A DNA stretch of 64,000 nt from Paraspadella gotoi (GCA_051294375.1 CM119265.1:26852517-26916516); one strand, 5' to 3'; counted from the stretch's first letter, positions 21,661 to 33,250 are shown. Program-made: numbers and translations. Notes: a model not told the origin generated them from the sequence alone.

Positions 21661-23410
21661 AAACCCAATCAACTTACCAAAAGGATCCCCAGTCTGTAGT
21701 TGACGTAAAACCCAAATCACTTACCAAAGAAACCCAGTCTGTAGTTGACGAAAACCAATCACTTTATCAAAAAGGTCCAGTTCTGTAGTTGATGAAACCC
21801 AATCACTTGCCAAAAGGTCCCAGTCTGTAGTTGACAGGACCGAAACCACAATCACTTACCAAAAGAGGGCCCAGTCTGTATTGACGAAAAACCCATCACT
21901 TACCAAAAAGGTCACTAGTCGTAGTTGACGAACCCAATTCACTATTACCAAAAAGGTCCCAGTCTGTATTTGACGAAACCCAATCACTTACCAAAAGGTC
22001 CAAGTCTGTAGTTGACGGAAAACCCAATCACTTACCCAAAAAGTCCGCAGTCCTGTATTCGACGAAACCCCAATCACTACCAAAAGGTCCAGTCTGTAGT
22101 TGACGAAACCCAATCACACCAAAGGTCCATCTGTATTTGCACGAAACCGCAATCACTTACCAAAAGGGTCCCAGTCTGTAATTTGACGAAAACCCAATCC
22201 ACTTACCAAAAGGTCCCAGTCTGTATTTGACGAAAAACCCAATCACTTTACCAAAAAGGTCCCAGTCTGTATTGACGAAAACCCATCACTACCAAAAGGT
22301 CCAGCCTGGTAGTTGGACGAAACCCTCACACCAAAAGGTCCCCAGTCCCTGATTGACGAAACCCATCACCAAAAGGTCCCAGTCTGTAATTTGACGAACA
22401 ATCACTACCAAAAGGCTCCCAGTCTGTAAGTTAGACGAAACCCCAATCACTTATACCAAAAGGTCCCCAGTCTGTATTTGACGAAACCACAATCACTTAC
22501 CAAAAAGGGTCCCAGTCCTGTATTTGACGAAAACCCAATCACTTACACAAAAGTTCCCAGTCTGTAATTTGAGACGAAACCCAATTCAACTTACCAAAAG
22601 GTCCCCAGTCTGTATTTGACGAAACCGCAAATCACTTACCAAAAAGGTCCCAGTCTGTAGTGAGAAACCCCAATCACCCAAAGGTCACAGTCTGTATTTG
22701 ACGAAACCCCAATCACAAAAGGTCCCAGTCCTGTATTTGACGAAAACCCAATCACTTACCGATATAGGGGTCCCAGTCTGTAGTGACCGAAACCCAATCA
22801 CTTACCAAAAGGTCCAGTCTGTAGTACAGAAACCCAATCACTTACCAAAAGGTCCCAGTCCCTGTATTTGACGAAACCCAATCACTTAGCCAAAAGTACC
22901 AGTCTGGTATTTGAACGAAACCCAATCACTAACCAAAGTCCCAAGTCTGTATTACGAAAACCCCCAATGCACTTACCCAAAGGTCCCCAGTCGTATTTGA
23001 CGAAACCCAATCACTTACCAAAAGGTCCCAGTCTGTATTGACGAAACCCAATCACTTACCAAAGTCCAGTCTGTATTTGACGAAACCCAATCATCCAAAA
23101 AGTCCCAAGTCTGTAGTTGACGAAACCCAATCACTTACCAAAAGGTCCCCAGTCTGTAGTTGACGAACACCCCCAATCACTTACCAAAAGGTCCCACTCT
23201 GTAATTTTGAACGAAACCCAATCCACTTACCAAAAGGTCCCAGTCTGTATTGACGAGAACCAATCACTTACCAAAAGGTTCCATCTGTATTTGACGAAAC
23301 AATCACTTACCAAAAGGTCCAGTCTGTAAGTTGACGAAACCAATCACTTTACCAAAAGGTCCCAGCTGTATTTGACGAACCCAAATCACTTACCAAAAAG
23401 GTCCCAGTCT
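21661..23410 (-). repeat. Splice-donor minisatellite, ~41 copies, minus orientation
   Basis: Reverse-complement units (GACGAAACCCAATCACTTAC, then CAAAAGGTCCCAGTCTGTAG) with period about 42 bp over about 1.75 kb. In gene sense each unit is exon 4 end plus GTAAGT. The array starts at the true exon 4 donor (23,394) and runs into intron 4. It is more than twice as long as the array at 9.06-9.87 kb. Confidence 0.95.
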
Positions 23411-23546
23411 GTAGTTGAGCGTGACGAAACTATGATCTCGGCGTAACTCGCCAAGACGCTTCCGTCGAACGCATCCGTTCCGGAATCCCAAGATCCGTGG
23501 AAAAACACGAGGACGCGATAGGAAAGGAGAAGGGATCCGTTTTTGT
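23394..23546 (-). CDS. nlgn: Neuroligin exon 4, minus-strand copy
   Basis: Acceptor CTTCTTCACAG, donor GTAAGT. It reads RVLVFFHGSWDSGT, DAFDGSVLASYAE and, after a frame change, the NYRLGPF region. This matches the family core HGExYxxGTGNxYDGSVLASYxxVIVVTLNYRLG. It is the copy that fits the minus-strand gene, lying between exon 3 (50.8 or 58.4 kb) and the exons at 5.5-0.9 kb. In gene sense ~560 bp of pyrimidine-rich sequence (23,547-24,110) precedes the acceptor. Confidence 0.9.
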
Positions 23547-24110
23547 CTGTGAAGAAGGAGGGAAGGGGAAAGGAGGGAGAGAGAGGGTGGAGAGAGAGGG
23601 GAGAGAGGTGGAGGGAGAAGGAGGGAGGGGGAGGGGAGAGAGAGTGGCGAGAGAGAGGGGAGGGAGAGAGAGAGGGGAAAGGAGAGGAGGGAGAAAGAGA
23701 GAGAGGAGAGAGGGAGAGAGAGAGGAGGGAGAGGAGAAGGGAGGGAGAGAGAAGGAAAGGGAGAGGGGAGAGAGATGGCGAGAGACGAGGGGAGGGAGAG
23801 CGAGAAGGGAGAGAGAGGGGAGGGAGAGGGGGGAGAGAGAAGGAGGGAGAGGAGGGAGGGGAGGGGGGGAGTAAGAGAGTGGCGAGAAGAGAGGGGCAGG
23901 GAGAGAAGAGGGGAAGGAGAGGGGGAGAGAGAGAGAGGAGAGAGGGAGGAGGAAGAAGGAGGGAGAGAGAAGGGGGAGGGAGAGGGGGGGAGAGAGAGAG
24001 GGAAGGGAAGAGGAAGTGGAGGGGGGGGGGGGAGAGAGAGGGCGAGAGAGAGAAGGGGGGGGGGAGAGAGAGAGGGAAAGGCAGAGGGGGGAGAGAGAGA
24101 GAGAAAAGAG
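23547..24110. repeat. Purine-rich GAGAGGGAGG tract, ~560 bp
   Basis: Almost pure A/G on the plus strand, made of GGGAGAGAG variants. It matches (inverted) the CT-rich tract at 8,571-8,920. Long Arg/Glu/Gly frames here are repeat artefacts. Confidence 0.95.
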
Positions 24111-24164
24111 CAAAATGTGTATAGTAATCGACAATATGTAGAATATTAGTTGGGGATTTTGTTG

Positions 24165-24965
24165 AACGTTAAAGAGAGAAGAGAAGAGAAGAAAAGAAAA
24201 GAGAAGAGAATAAAAGGCAGGATAGAAAAGTAAAAATGGTGATGATTTACGGAGATATTCAAATTTTATTTTCCGTTTCCGACCAACGAGTGAATTAAAT
24301 CGAGAGCAGATCCTTTTATAACTGACGAGGGAAAAGAAAATTTGTCCCGTTACTTTCTAAATTTGGATTTTTCTGTCGCCATTATATAAAAAAAAAAAAA
24401 TTTAATTAAAATGACATGAAATGCGCGTTTCGTGAATTTCAATAACGAATTATGATGCATTTGATAGCAAAACAAGGGAAGAAAATAACAATAGCGCCGC
24501 GGGTACTATTTCTTGCGACGAGGAGACATTAAATTTTTCCAATAACATTTTTCTATTCATTCACAAACTTTTATTAAAACTCAATTTACAGATTTTTTAA
24601 TATTAACATGTTTTCATTGTGAAATTTTAAAAAATCTCGTTGCTCTGACCACTAAAGGCGGATAGAAGACTTAAAAATTCTTTCTGGCAAAGAAAATTTT
24701 CGCAAGGAAGCCCGGGAAATGATGTTGCAGAAATAGGGGAAGTGGGATCATCGGACAGATAAATAGAAGACAAAGATACCATCGGACTCTGAGCATAGCA
24801 TCTGGCCGCGGGCGCCTACACATGCAATTCGCAGCAGTTTGATAGCGAGCCGCAATTGGTTACATTCAGATAGTGAGATGAGGGTTTTAAATATTTATCT
24901 ATTACTATATATACAAATTGCCTTAGCACTTAAAAAAAAGGGTTTCGGAACTAGAGTCGAAAGAC

Positions 24966-25008
<43 letters not shown>

Positions 25009-25960
25009 GAGAGAGAGAGAGAGCAGGAGAGAGTTGGTGTTTTGTTACGTCTTCCCAGGATTTTTTTTTTACTGATTGCCTCGTCATTAAGTCTCGTCCT
25101 TTTTATCGCCAATCGAGGGCAGCGCCAAACTAGGATCTCAAGAGTCGATTTTTGAAACTGACTTCCTCTCTCTCTCTGTCTCTCATCTCTCTCTCTCTCT
25201 CTCTCGTCATCTCTCTCTTCTCTCCATCTCTCTCTCTTCTCCATCTCATCGATCTCTCGTCCCTTCTCTCCGCAGGAGCCAAAAAGGGAGTTTTCAAGAA
25301 GAAGCTACTCGTTTACTCGTATAAGTTTAAGACTTTTTTTTTCTCTCGTCGTCTCAACTGAAGCGGCGATCCAACTTGGCGCCCTCATGGTCGCCCCAAG
25401 ACCAAGAAGGCAAATAAGAGGCAAAGGGAATCGTAGACTTTGCAATATTGCCGACTGCGTGGAAGAGGAATATCGCAGGTGGAGTAAAGCGAAAATCGTG
25501 AAAGGATAAAAAAAAACCAAAGAACAAATTAAAATTCTCAGAAAGTTTATATTGAGGGCCTCAACCTACCATTGCCCTTGTCTTAGGCCTGGGGCAAGAA
25601 AGCTCATTTAATAAAATAAAAGATCATTTTTATATCCATTGCACCATTTTCACACAAAAGGCTCAATGTCCGATAGACATCATATCGCAAATCCTGCGAT
25701 CGATGCCAACGACAACTCCTAACGATTGTTACTAGCAGTGCAACTGCGTTCCCGCCATTAGTCCGAAGCCATCGTTGCAACAATCGGAGGACAATTACTG
25801 CAAAAGCATCTGCAGTTATGTCGCGATTTTGTTTCGTCTCCTTATTTTGTCTCTTTCTTTTTTTTTTTTCGTTTTGGCTTCTTTTTTTTCGATCCCAAGA
25901 CGAACGACCACAAATTATGAGTCGCTATCATTTTAGCTTTGGGTTCGTCCTTCTCTTCCT
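24165..25960 (+). repeat. Direct repeat, copy 2 (complete)
   Basis: Counterpart of 18,110-19,460. It contains a (GA)n tract (24,968-25,025) and CT tracts (25,165-25,260). A candidate acceptor CTCCGCAG at 25,267-25,274 is followed by a short frame (GAKKGVFKKKLLVYSYKF), but no homology was recognised and copy 1 lacks it because of the gap. Confidence 0.8.
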
Positions 25961-26543
25961 CTCTCTCTCATCTCTCTCTCTCTCTCGCTCTCTCTCGTCT
26001 CTCTCTCTCCTCTCTCTCGTCTCTCTCTCTCTCTCTCTAAAAAAATCTTCGACGCCCCGCGCGTGCTTGACTCGCTTTCTCCTCTCGCTCGCTCTATTTC
26101 TTTTCCTAATAATCATAACCTATCTTGGTTCTTTGGTCGACGAATGATTTTCGTTGTTACCATGGCGATTAACTCAACAACTGGAGAAACGCGGTTAGAA
26201 TTCAGAGTAGACCATAACTATTTCGATTGTGACGAAGGTAAACCACAGTCGCGGCGAAAGAGGCGCGAAAACAAAAGAACAGAGCGACTTTAAAAAGTCA
26301 TCAGCAAATTAGAAAGTTAAGTTATTCATCCGCCGGTCGCCCCCCTCAATCTTGTGGTCATTCATTAGATCATGTCAGAACATAAAATTACGATGAATGG
26401 CGAAAGGCTCTCGATGCCCCTTTACCGTCTGACGGAGCAGCGAATCTCTCTCGCTCTCTCCTCTCTCTGGCTGATGACTCAGAGTCAGGATCGGGAATTG
26501 ACAAAAACGACGACGATAATTTGAAGATGGATTAATTGTTAGG
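25961..26543. other. CT-rich then unassigned sequence to contig end
   Basis: CT/TCTCG tracts to about 26,040, then sequence with short open frames but no recognisable protein. It ends at a 25-N gap (26,544-26,568). Confidence 0.5.
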
Positions 26544-26568
26544 NNNNNNNNNNNNNNNNNNNNNNNNN
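26544..26568. other. 25-N scaffold gap
   Basis: Exactly 25 N. The sequence right of it starts with degenerate TTAGGG-like words (GGTTAGGGATAAGGTTAG). Confidence 0.99.
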
Positions 26569-27654
26569 GTTTCGGTTAGGGATAAGGTTAGATTAGGGGA
26601 TAGATATTGGTGTGTGGTTAGGAAAGTGTGTGATTGAGCTGGAATCGTACAAGTGGAAATGAGTTTAAATGGTAAAAAAGTTATATTTATTTGACTTTGT
26701 TTACTTATATTTACTTTAAATTATTCTAATTATTTATAATTGGCTGGATGGATTGAAATGAAATTTTATTGAAGGGTAGGAAAGTTTCGATGGAATCGTC
26801 CAAGTTGAAACGAGTTTAAAAAGAGAAAACTAAGGTCACATTTATTTAAAAAATAAAAAATAATATTATAATAATAATAAAAATAATATTTATATTATAA
26901 TTTTTTTTTAAAGTTAGAAAAAGAGAATAAAAAAGATAAAAGAAAGGAAGAAACAAAAAGGTAAAATGACAATCCTATCGAAACCGACAAGGCAACAACA
27001 TAATACAGAAATAAAGAAAAAAGTTAGAAAAGAACAATAAAATATAAATATTAAAAATAAAATAAATTAAAATAAACATAAGATTTGGACAGATCCGACA
27101 TTATTTGCTCAAACTTGTTTTAATTTAAACAAATTAAGAGGGAAAAGAGCAGACGATGACTGACCGTTCAGTGAGGGATCTCTGTGAGACAGTGAAGAAT
27201 TTCTGTCTTCACGCTTACAGAGACGAACGATTTTAGCTTCGCCCGTTCGAAGGGTTTCACGTGAGTTCCTCTGATGTTTTGAAACAAATTGTTTGCAATA
27301 AATATTTGAAGCTTTATCCTATCATTAGAAATGGACACCGAAAACTCGTAAAACAGGGTTTCTAACTGACGAAATATACGAGGGTATGTTTGCCTGAGAT
27401 AAGATAAGCGTATAACTAGGTACCAAAAGGTTCAGTGTTCATTAATATCTTACTTGATGGAATGTTGACTTGACTTGGCATCGGTGAAGAATGCTCGCTT
27501 ACTATGTAAACTGTCTTTAACATAGATTCAATCTCATTTAAGTTCATATTAAATAATCATCCCTAACATGAACACATTCTATGATATTTGGGTTTAAACT
27601 GACTTAATAATGAAAATCTCTCTCCCAAATTGAGGTTTCAAGTCGTGGCAAGTA

Positions 27655-27825
27655 AAAAATTCCAAGCGATCGAAAAAATGGCCGAACAAAAAAATTGGCC
27701 GAACAAAAAATTGACCGAAAAAAAAAATTGGCCGAACAAAAAATTGACCGAAAAAAAAATTGGCCGAACAAAAAAATTGGCCGAACAAAAAATTGACCGA
27801 AAAAAATTGATCGAAAAATTGGCCA
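27655..27825. repeat. TTGGCCGAACAAAAAA tandem repeat, ~16-18 bp unit
   Basis: About ten units alternating TTGGCCGAACAAAAAA and TTGACCGAAAAAAAAA. Reading frames through it (FGQFFVRPIFF type) are repeat artefacts. Confidence 0.93.
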
Positions 27826-28139
27826 AATGACCTTAAAAAGAGTAAGAGAGAGAAGCAAGAAATGTTTTACAGCGACTAAGGTCAACTTCCTCAATGAGGT
27901 CAATTCGAGTCGTCAGGTGAATGTGGGCGACACAATGGGCGGTCTGAGATGCCGCTTTCGTTTCTTCCACTTTTAGAACTTTAAAGTTTAGAAATTATTT
28001 CGTATTAATAATTATCCTATTCGAAATTTCGTGAAAAACTAACTGGTTCATTCAGACGAATTATTGATAAAAAGCGAGTTGGACGTATTTTAATAATTAA
28101 CATATAATATAATTTAATATATTGTAATATTAATTTAAT

Positions 28140-28260
28140 CTTGGAAATAAGCACAGTGATGAGGCCGTTCAAACCACCAAAGCCTGTCAAAGTCCAGGGG
28201 CAGGAATAAGCTTAATTTATTAAAATGAATGGATAATTTTATATTGGTTGTAAATTTCAA
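28140..28260 (-). repeat. Dispersed ~115-bp repeat, copy a
   Basis: Its reverse complement matches 33,130-33,250 and 41,525-41,640: words shared are ACAACCAATATAAAA, TTATCCATTCATTT, GCCCCTG.ACTTTG and CAGGCTTTGGTGGTTT. A weaker relative is at 29,045-29,115. It looks like an old interspersed element with no coding capacity. Confidence 0.8.
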
Positions 28261-28852
28261 TAAATATATAATAACTAACTTTCAAATTAAGTCGCACGCT
28301 AATTTTCTTATATGTATTAGAAACTTGGACTGCCACGGGTAAAAGAAACTTGAAAGCCAAGATTGACTTATTCTTGTAGAATGTTAAATTGCGCGTTAGA
28401 TTAATAAATAGCATTACCGTAGGGCGGTTTTATGTTAGTTCAATTAAATATCGGTATCCCTCTATATTGTTGAAGTTAGGTAGTAATTCATTTATTCAAT
28501 TAAAAGAGCTAAAAAAACTTTATACCACTTCATAGACAGGTAAGCAAAGTATTCTAGCAGTTAATAAACTAGACTTAAAAATAGTTTTGATTAAAAGCTA
28601 TCAGGGTTTTTCTAGGTTTTTATCTTGTAGTAAGGATGCAGGCTTAAACCTCCCTTAGCCGAAGTAATAGTTAAATTTTTAAATTGGTTACACCCATTTC
28701 ATAGTCAGCGACATGTCTTCGCATTGCAAATTGTTCCACCCAATTTAATCACAGAACGAGCTGTCTGGATGACTCATGCGTTTAAAATAAGAAAAGATTT
28801 TTAAGACTGATGAAAACGATATAATTTGTTTATTTTACATGAAATAGGACAT

Positions 28853-28891
28853 GTTTCGGCCTTTGTTCTCGAGGCAAATAGCTTCTTCTCC
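28853..28891 (-). other. Retroelement-tail-like GAGAAGAAGC..GGCCGAAACATG motif
   Basis: On the minus strand GGAGAAGAAGC, a loop, then GGCCGAAACATGTCC and an AT-rich tail with AAATAAACAAAT. It resembles the (CTGATGA)AG-stem-CGAAAC words seen at 32,339, 40,727 and 49,754. Its origin from a Penelope-like or other retroelement 3' end is inference. Confidence 0.35.
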
Positions 28892-29580
28892 AAAACTAAT
28901 TACTTACATAATGCCCGACTACATTTCTTACTATTTCCACAAGCCAAAACTATACGGAAATAGATAATTAGTTTAGTCGAATTATCAAGGTTTGTTATTT
29001 CGTAACAGCCATCGTCAGCTCAAATAAATTGTCACTCGATTAAAAACTGCAAGAAATTGATACGACCAATTTTAAGAATTATGCATTCATTTGATAAATA
29101 AGCTTTCCCATCCCTTTTACAATATAATAACCTCGCAAGCTTTAAATCAAGACTCTCTCACAGACTAGTTAATTCATATTTTAGTTATCTTACTAAAAAG
29201 CAAGGAAAATAAACACACTACGCAAAGTTTCCAACCGACTAATCATCATTAATTTTTAGTTGCGCCGGTCCCTCGATCTTTTAACTGTACGTTTTAAATT
29301 TCGTATAACTAATGTCAAACTGTATCGTTCCCATTAAAAATTGGCAGAAACTATGTACTGTACCATGAAATCCTTAATTCACGTACGTTTTATATTTAAA
29401 ATATCATTAAAATATACTATATTAATATTTTTTGTTGATTGTATGGGTTGGTTGGTGGGTTGCAGGAAAGTTTCTTTCTTTCTTTCTTTTCTCAAGTAAG
29501 GAATCGTTTACGACGACAAAGACAATGTTTTGGTCAACGGTTGTCGAAATTTTCCAGCGTGACCCGCTGCACCTTACCTC

Positions 29581-29582
<2 letters not shown>

Positions 29583-29660
<78 letters not shown>

Positions 29661-29661
29661 G
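29583..29661. repeat. (GA)n microsatellite
   Basis: About 78 bp of perfect GA dinucleotides. Confidence 0.97.
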
Positions 29662-29751
29662 AAGTCGGCGAAGAGAATTCGAAAAAGAAAAGTGATTTGG
29701 ATAAAAATTTTAATTTGATATATTATTATATTATTAATTAATATTATATTA

Positions 29752-29784
<33 letters not shown>

Positions 29785-30045
29785 GGATTTAAATTTTAAA
29801 AATTAATGGAAATGCTACATAAAGACATGAGGTATGTTAAATATTATGCCTCGCTCAAACCAGTTTCTGTCTCTCCCCCAAATTCTTTCGAGTTGAAATA
29901 TTTTCTCCGAATTCTTATTTTTTGACCGTAAGTTTTTTGTCCTCACAAAATCCGGCCATTATTTTTGTCGGTCTTTTGTCGGTCTTTTGTCTCTCTCTGA
30001 GTCATAATTTTTTGGAATGGTTTCACCTGTCCTTAACTATAGTAA

Positions 30046-30165
30046 TAAGGGTTTTCGATTAGCATTTTAAACATTATAATAATTTTAAGGGTTTTTGATT
30101 GGCATTTTAAACATTATAATAATTTTAAGGGCTTTTGATTGGCATTTTAAACATTATAATAAATT
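30046..30165. repeat. 40-bp tandem repeat, three copies
   Basis: Three near-identical 40-bp units containing GCATTTTAAACATTATAAT and TTTTAAGGGTTTTTGATTGG, starting at about 30,062, 30,102 and 30,142. It sits about 250 bp upstream of the DYRK TATA box. Confidence 0.95.
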
Positions 30166-30417
30166 GTTTACTACTTTCTTAATTCGGGTTTTAATTCCTT
30201 GTTTACCCTCGTGTATATGTACACTCTGACGAAGACGACGACGAAGACGACAACAACGACGACAGGAAAGAGGAAGAGAAGAAGGAAGAGGATTTATGGT
30301 GTCGAGAAAAAAAGAAGACGAAGAATCTCGATTCCTTGGCATCTCTGTCTCTATCTCTCTCTCTTCCTCCTCCCTCGATCCCTCGATCTCTCTCTCTCCC
30401 TCTTCCCTCTTCCTCTC

Positions 30418-30426
30418 TATATAAAA
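30418..30426 (+). promoter_or_regulatory. TATA box of the DYRK-like gene
   Basis: TATATAAAA lies 321 bp upstream of the exon 1 ATG, after a CT-rich stretch. A start of transcription about 30 bp downstream (near CTCTGTCTC) would give a 5' UTR of roughly 300 nt with no obvious intron. Only exon 1 of one copy is present in the window, so this is the only promoter seen for the gene. Confidence 0.5.
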
Positions 30427-30746
30427 CCCACGACTCTGTCTCTAACTTTCCTCTTTTCGCAAAATTTCTATTTTACGAAACGAAATTTATCTCAATTTTG
30501 TTCCAAAAATTTCAAACCGAAACAAATCAAATCTCCGACTATTGAATATCATTTCATCTCAATTTTCTCATCTCGATACGCATTATAAATTCTCTATTTC
30601 TTCTACTCTGAATTTCCGATAAATCTCTAAAATCGGAAAATCCCAAACTTTGTTGTCAATTTCGCAACATAAACTAAACTCGGTCTCCATCTTACTCGCG
30701 AACTCTCTCTTTCTCATTACGTCTCCATATCTCTCTCCAACTCACG

Positions 30747-31195
30747 ATGGATCCTATTCGCGAGAATCAACTTTCCGTTCACAACTTACCTCTTAATCAT
30801 CTTCCTCCTCCACCTCTCCCTCAATTCCTTCCACCTCTCCCTCTCCATCCTCCCTTTCTGCCTCAACTCCATCTCTATTCTACCTTTCATCCTCCACTCC
30901 ATCTCTATCCTACCTTTCTTCCACCCCTCCCTCCACTCCCTCTCACTCCGCCTCTCGTTTTGGGAGAAGCTATCGGGGAGTTTCTCGTCGTCCCGATGCC
31001 GGCGCCGGCTGCGGCGCAGCCAACGCTCCCGGCGCCGGCAACGCTCCCGGCACCCGTTCCAGCTTTCTTTCTCCCTCCAACTCCTCCCACCCTAATTCAC
31101 AACTTTCACCCTTCGGTGAATAACCTCACGCAATGGGAGGAGGAGGAGGCGAAGAAATTCGGTGAAGTTTATTTCGGCGGCGTCGACCCTCAAAC
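30747..31195 (+). CDS. dyrk: DYRK-like kinase exon 1 (N-terminal region, DH box)
   Basis: Starts MDPIRENQLSVHNLPLN at the first ATG after the TATA box and ends at a GTAAGT donor in phase 2. Residues ~18-105 are a Pro/Leu-rich, DNA-level repetitive low-complexity segment (HPPFLPQLHLY, PAPAAAQPTLPAP). Residues ~126-145 read LTQWEEEEAKKFGEVYFGG, matching the DYRK-homology box (LTxYExxEIxxYxEVYFxG) that precedes the kinase domain in class II DYRKs. Joining to exon 2 keeps the frame (..DPQT/KNNQY..). A possible alternative exon (TYEETYSKRVST.., 31,519-31,585) lies in intron 1 and is conserved in the second copy but would break the frame. No exon 1 exists for the 40-43 kb copy, whose contig begins inside intron 1. 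Confidence 0.8.
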
Positions 31196-32338
31196 GTAAG
31201 TTACGAATGTATACTTGTGTGATTTATTGTGTATCGTGTACTTGTTAAAGGTAAAATATTTAAAAACTAATTTTATTGATATATATCGGTATTAAAAATA
31301 TTCTTTTATTTTTAGACGTTATAAGGGGCGATTCAAATTATGTTAATTTTTCCCTTAAAGGAAAACGAAATTTTTCGCGCTTTAACAAAATTTCTTTTTC
31401 ACCAATCTCAAATTCACTCACTCTCCTTCCCTTCCCTCACTTTTCTCCTGTCCAACATCTGACCACTGTCCTTTACTCAATTCTTTGTTGGAAACTCTCT
31501 CACTCTCTCTCTCTCACCCAAGATACGAGGAAACCTACTCGAAGCGGGTTTCGACTCAATTTCAAACTGTGGAAAGTGCAACAAAGGGGAGTAAAGCTAG
31601 GAGTCGAACAGACGGCGCCTCAGCAGATTCATTCGCGATGAGCCGAGCAGTCGGCCGGAGATCGATCGTGCCAAACTTCTTCTATTGTGCCAAACTTCCT
31701 CATTATTACAAAATACAACCCTCTAAATCTAAATTAAGACGAGTTAAACACTTAAAGTAAATTTGTTAGTGCGTATTAAAGTTAATTCGTTATTGCGGAT
31801 CGCGTATTGAAGTAAATTCGTTATTGTGCATTAGAAATATTAATTTTAACTTTTTTTACTTACGAGACATTGCGGTTTAATGCTGTTTTCAGGCAGTTTA
31901 ATACTGTTTTCAGAGTCATGTATAACGTCACGTGTAGTTATAAAATTTGGATTAAAACCGCGTAGTTGACTATCGGTTACTATACTATTGTTACGGGATA
32001 TTACGGTTTATATTAGTGTTTGACTTTAAAAACGATCGGTACGATTTTAAATAATTTTTGGCCATCAACTATTAACTTACGTAATGTCAAAATTGCAGAA
32101 TAGGTCTGCAACATTTTGTTCAGATAGAACTTTTTACTCAGTCAAACAGTCATAATAGATCAAATTGTAGTAGTTTAGGAATTATCTGTAAACTGTCACT
32201 GTTTATTTATGACTGCCTAAAGGACAACACTGGCCCAGGCGTTAATAGATGTATTAATCATCATCATCATCTCAATATCTCCTCCTTCTCTCTCTCCCTA
32301 AACAATATAAAAAGTTTGTGAAAATATCTTTTTCAATG

Positions 32339-32367
32339 CTGATGAAGACTCGAAAACTAGTTGAAAC
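32339..32367 (+). ncRNA. Hammerhead-like core motif, copy 1
   Basis: CTGATGA, then a short possible stem (GACT/AGTT, one G-T pair), then GAAAC. These are the two conserved core strings of a hammerhead ribozyme in the right order. Stems I and III are not evident and no cleavage site was established, so this may be only a retroelement-tail relic. Confidence 0.25.
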
Positions 32368-32585
32368 TTGTCCATTACATAAAAAATCAATGTTGTTAAA
32401 GCGCGAAAAAATTTCGTTTTACTTTAATCTATTTCAAAAAAACGAAAGGATTATCACAAACAAACATTTGAAAAAATAATTCGTTACTCATATCAGCGAT
32501 TTTTAATTTTATCAAAAAGTTAATACCAATAATGACTAACGTTTCATGCAACCTTCATAACTTTAAATTCTCTCTACTTATACAG

Positions 32586-32701
32586 GAAAAACAATCAGTA
32601 CGTCGTCCATAATCAACTTCGGTTTGATGACGAAGCTGGACTCTATAAATATATTTCCGGAGATCATATCTTATTCAGATATGAGGTCGTGAAAGTCTTA
32701 G
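32586..32701 (+). CDS. dyrk: DYRK-like kinase exon 2, copy 1
   Basis: Acceptor TATACAG, donor GTAAGT. It reads KNNQYVVHNQLRFDDEAGLY then KYISGDHILFRYEVVKVLG. The FDDExGxY..GDHIxxRYEVxKVLG pattern is the DYRK-specific strand preceding the glycine loop. Length (116 bp) and frame equal copy 2. Confidence 0.92.
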
Positions 32702-32756
32702 GTAAGTTTTTTTTGGGGGGCAAGGGTTATTTTTTTATATATTTTTTTTTATTAAA

Positions 32757-32945
32757 ATCAAATGACAGAAAACGACATAATGACACAATGACATAAAATG
32801 ACGTAATGATAAAGGTTTAAACATGACTAAACATTACCCAGACAATAAGCATTGGACATTAGACTTAAAACGATATTAAATGATGTAAAAAAGTAATGAC
32901 ATAATGATGTAATGACTAAATGTGACTAAAATGACAATGACATAT
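32757..32945. repeat. ATGACATAATGAC degenerate tandem repeat
   Basis: About twelve degenerate units of 9-14 bp (AATGACATAATGA, AATGACTAAATG) in DYRK intron 2. The duplicate is at 41,150-41,345. The same words occur in the 60.4-60.8 kb repeat. Confidence 0.8.
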
Positions 32946-33129
32946 TGACTAAAAAATCAAGGTTAAAGTTTAAATTAAGGTTAAGGTTAATTTTTAATTT
33001 TAAGATAATGTCTAAGTTTAAGTTAGTGTTAGTCATGGTGTGGCAGAGGCAATTTAATTATTTAATTATTTAATTATGTTTAATTAGTGTAAAAAGACTG
33101 ATTCAATTTTTTTTTAATAAGATTGATCC

Positions 33130-33250
33130 TATGGAATTGGTACAACCAATATAAAAATTATCCATTCATTTAATAAATAAGCTATCTTGCCCCTGACTTT
33201 GGACAGGCTTTGGTGGTTTAAGGCCTCCATCACTCTTACAAGATATGATT
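33130..33250 (+). repeat. Dispersed ~115-bp repeat, copy b
   Basis: Inverted relative of 28,140-28,260, in DYRK intron 2; duplicated at 41,525-41,640. Confidence 0.8.

Larger units (their letters stand above)
26569..30035. other. AT-rich non-coding region
   Basis: No exon was recognised. It contains a GCCGAACAAAAAATTG tandem repeat (27,655-27,825), a dispersed repeat (28,140-28,260), a retroelement-tail-like motif (28,853-28,891), a (GA)n tract (29,583-29,661) and an (ATT)n tract (29,751-29,784). If scaffold order is right it is part of neuroligin intron 3 and the 5' flank of the DYRK gene. Confidence 0.6.

Noticed and set aside
21661-23410. Regular ~42-bp repeats resembling a CRISPR array
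   Set aside because: The units are contiguous with no unique spacers, the host is an animal, and the unit is explained by an exon/intron junction.
23497-24149. Long Arg/Glu/Gly frames on the plus strand and Leu/Ser/Pro frames on the minus strand
   Set aside because: They are produced by the GAGAGGGAGG purine tract and have no start context, motif or splice support beyond exon 4.
26569-26630. Interstitial telomere sequence (GGTTAGGG words at a contig start)
   Set aside because: Only a few degenerate words, no array; similar words occur at 7.38, 11.42, 12.11 and 20.82 kb.
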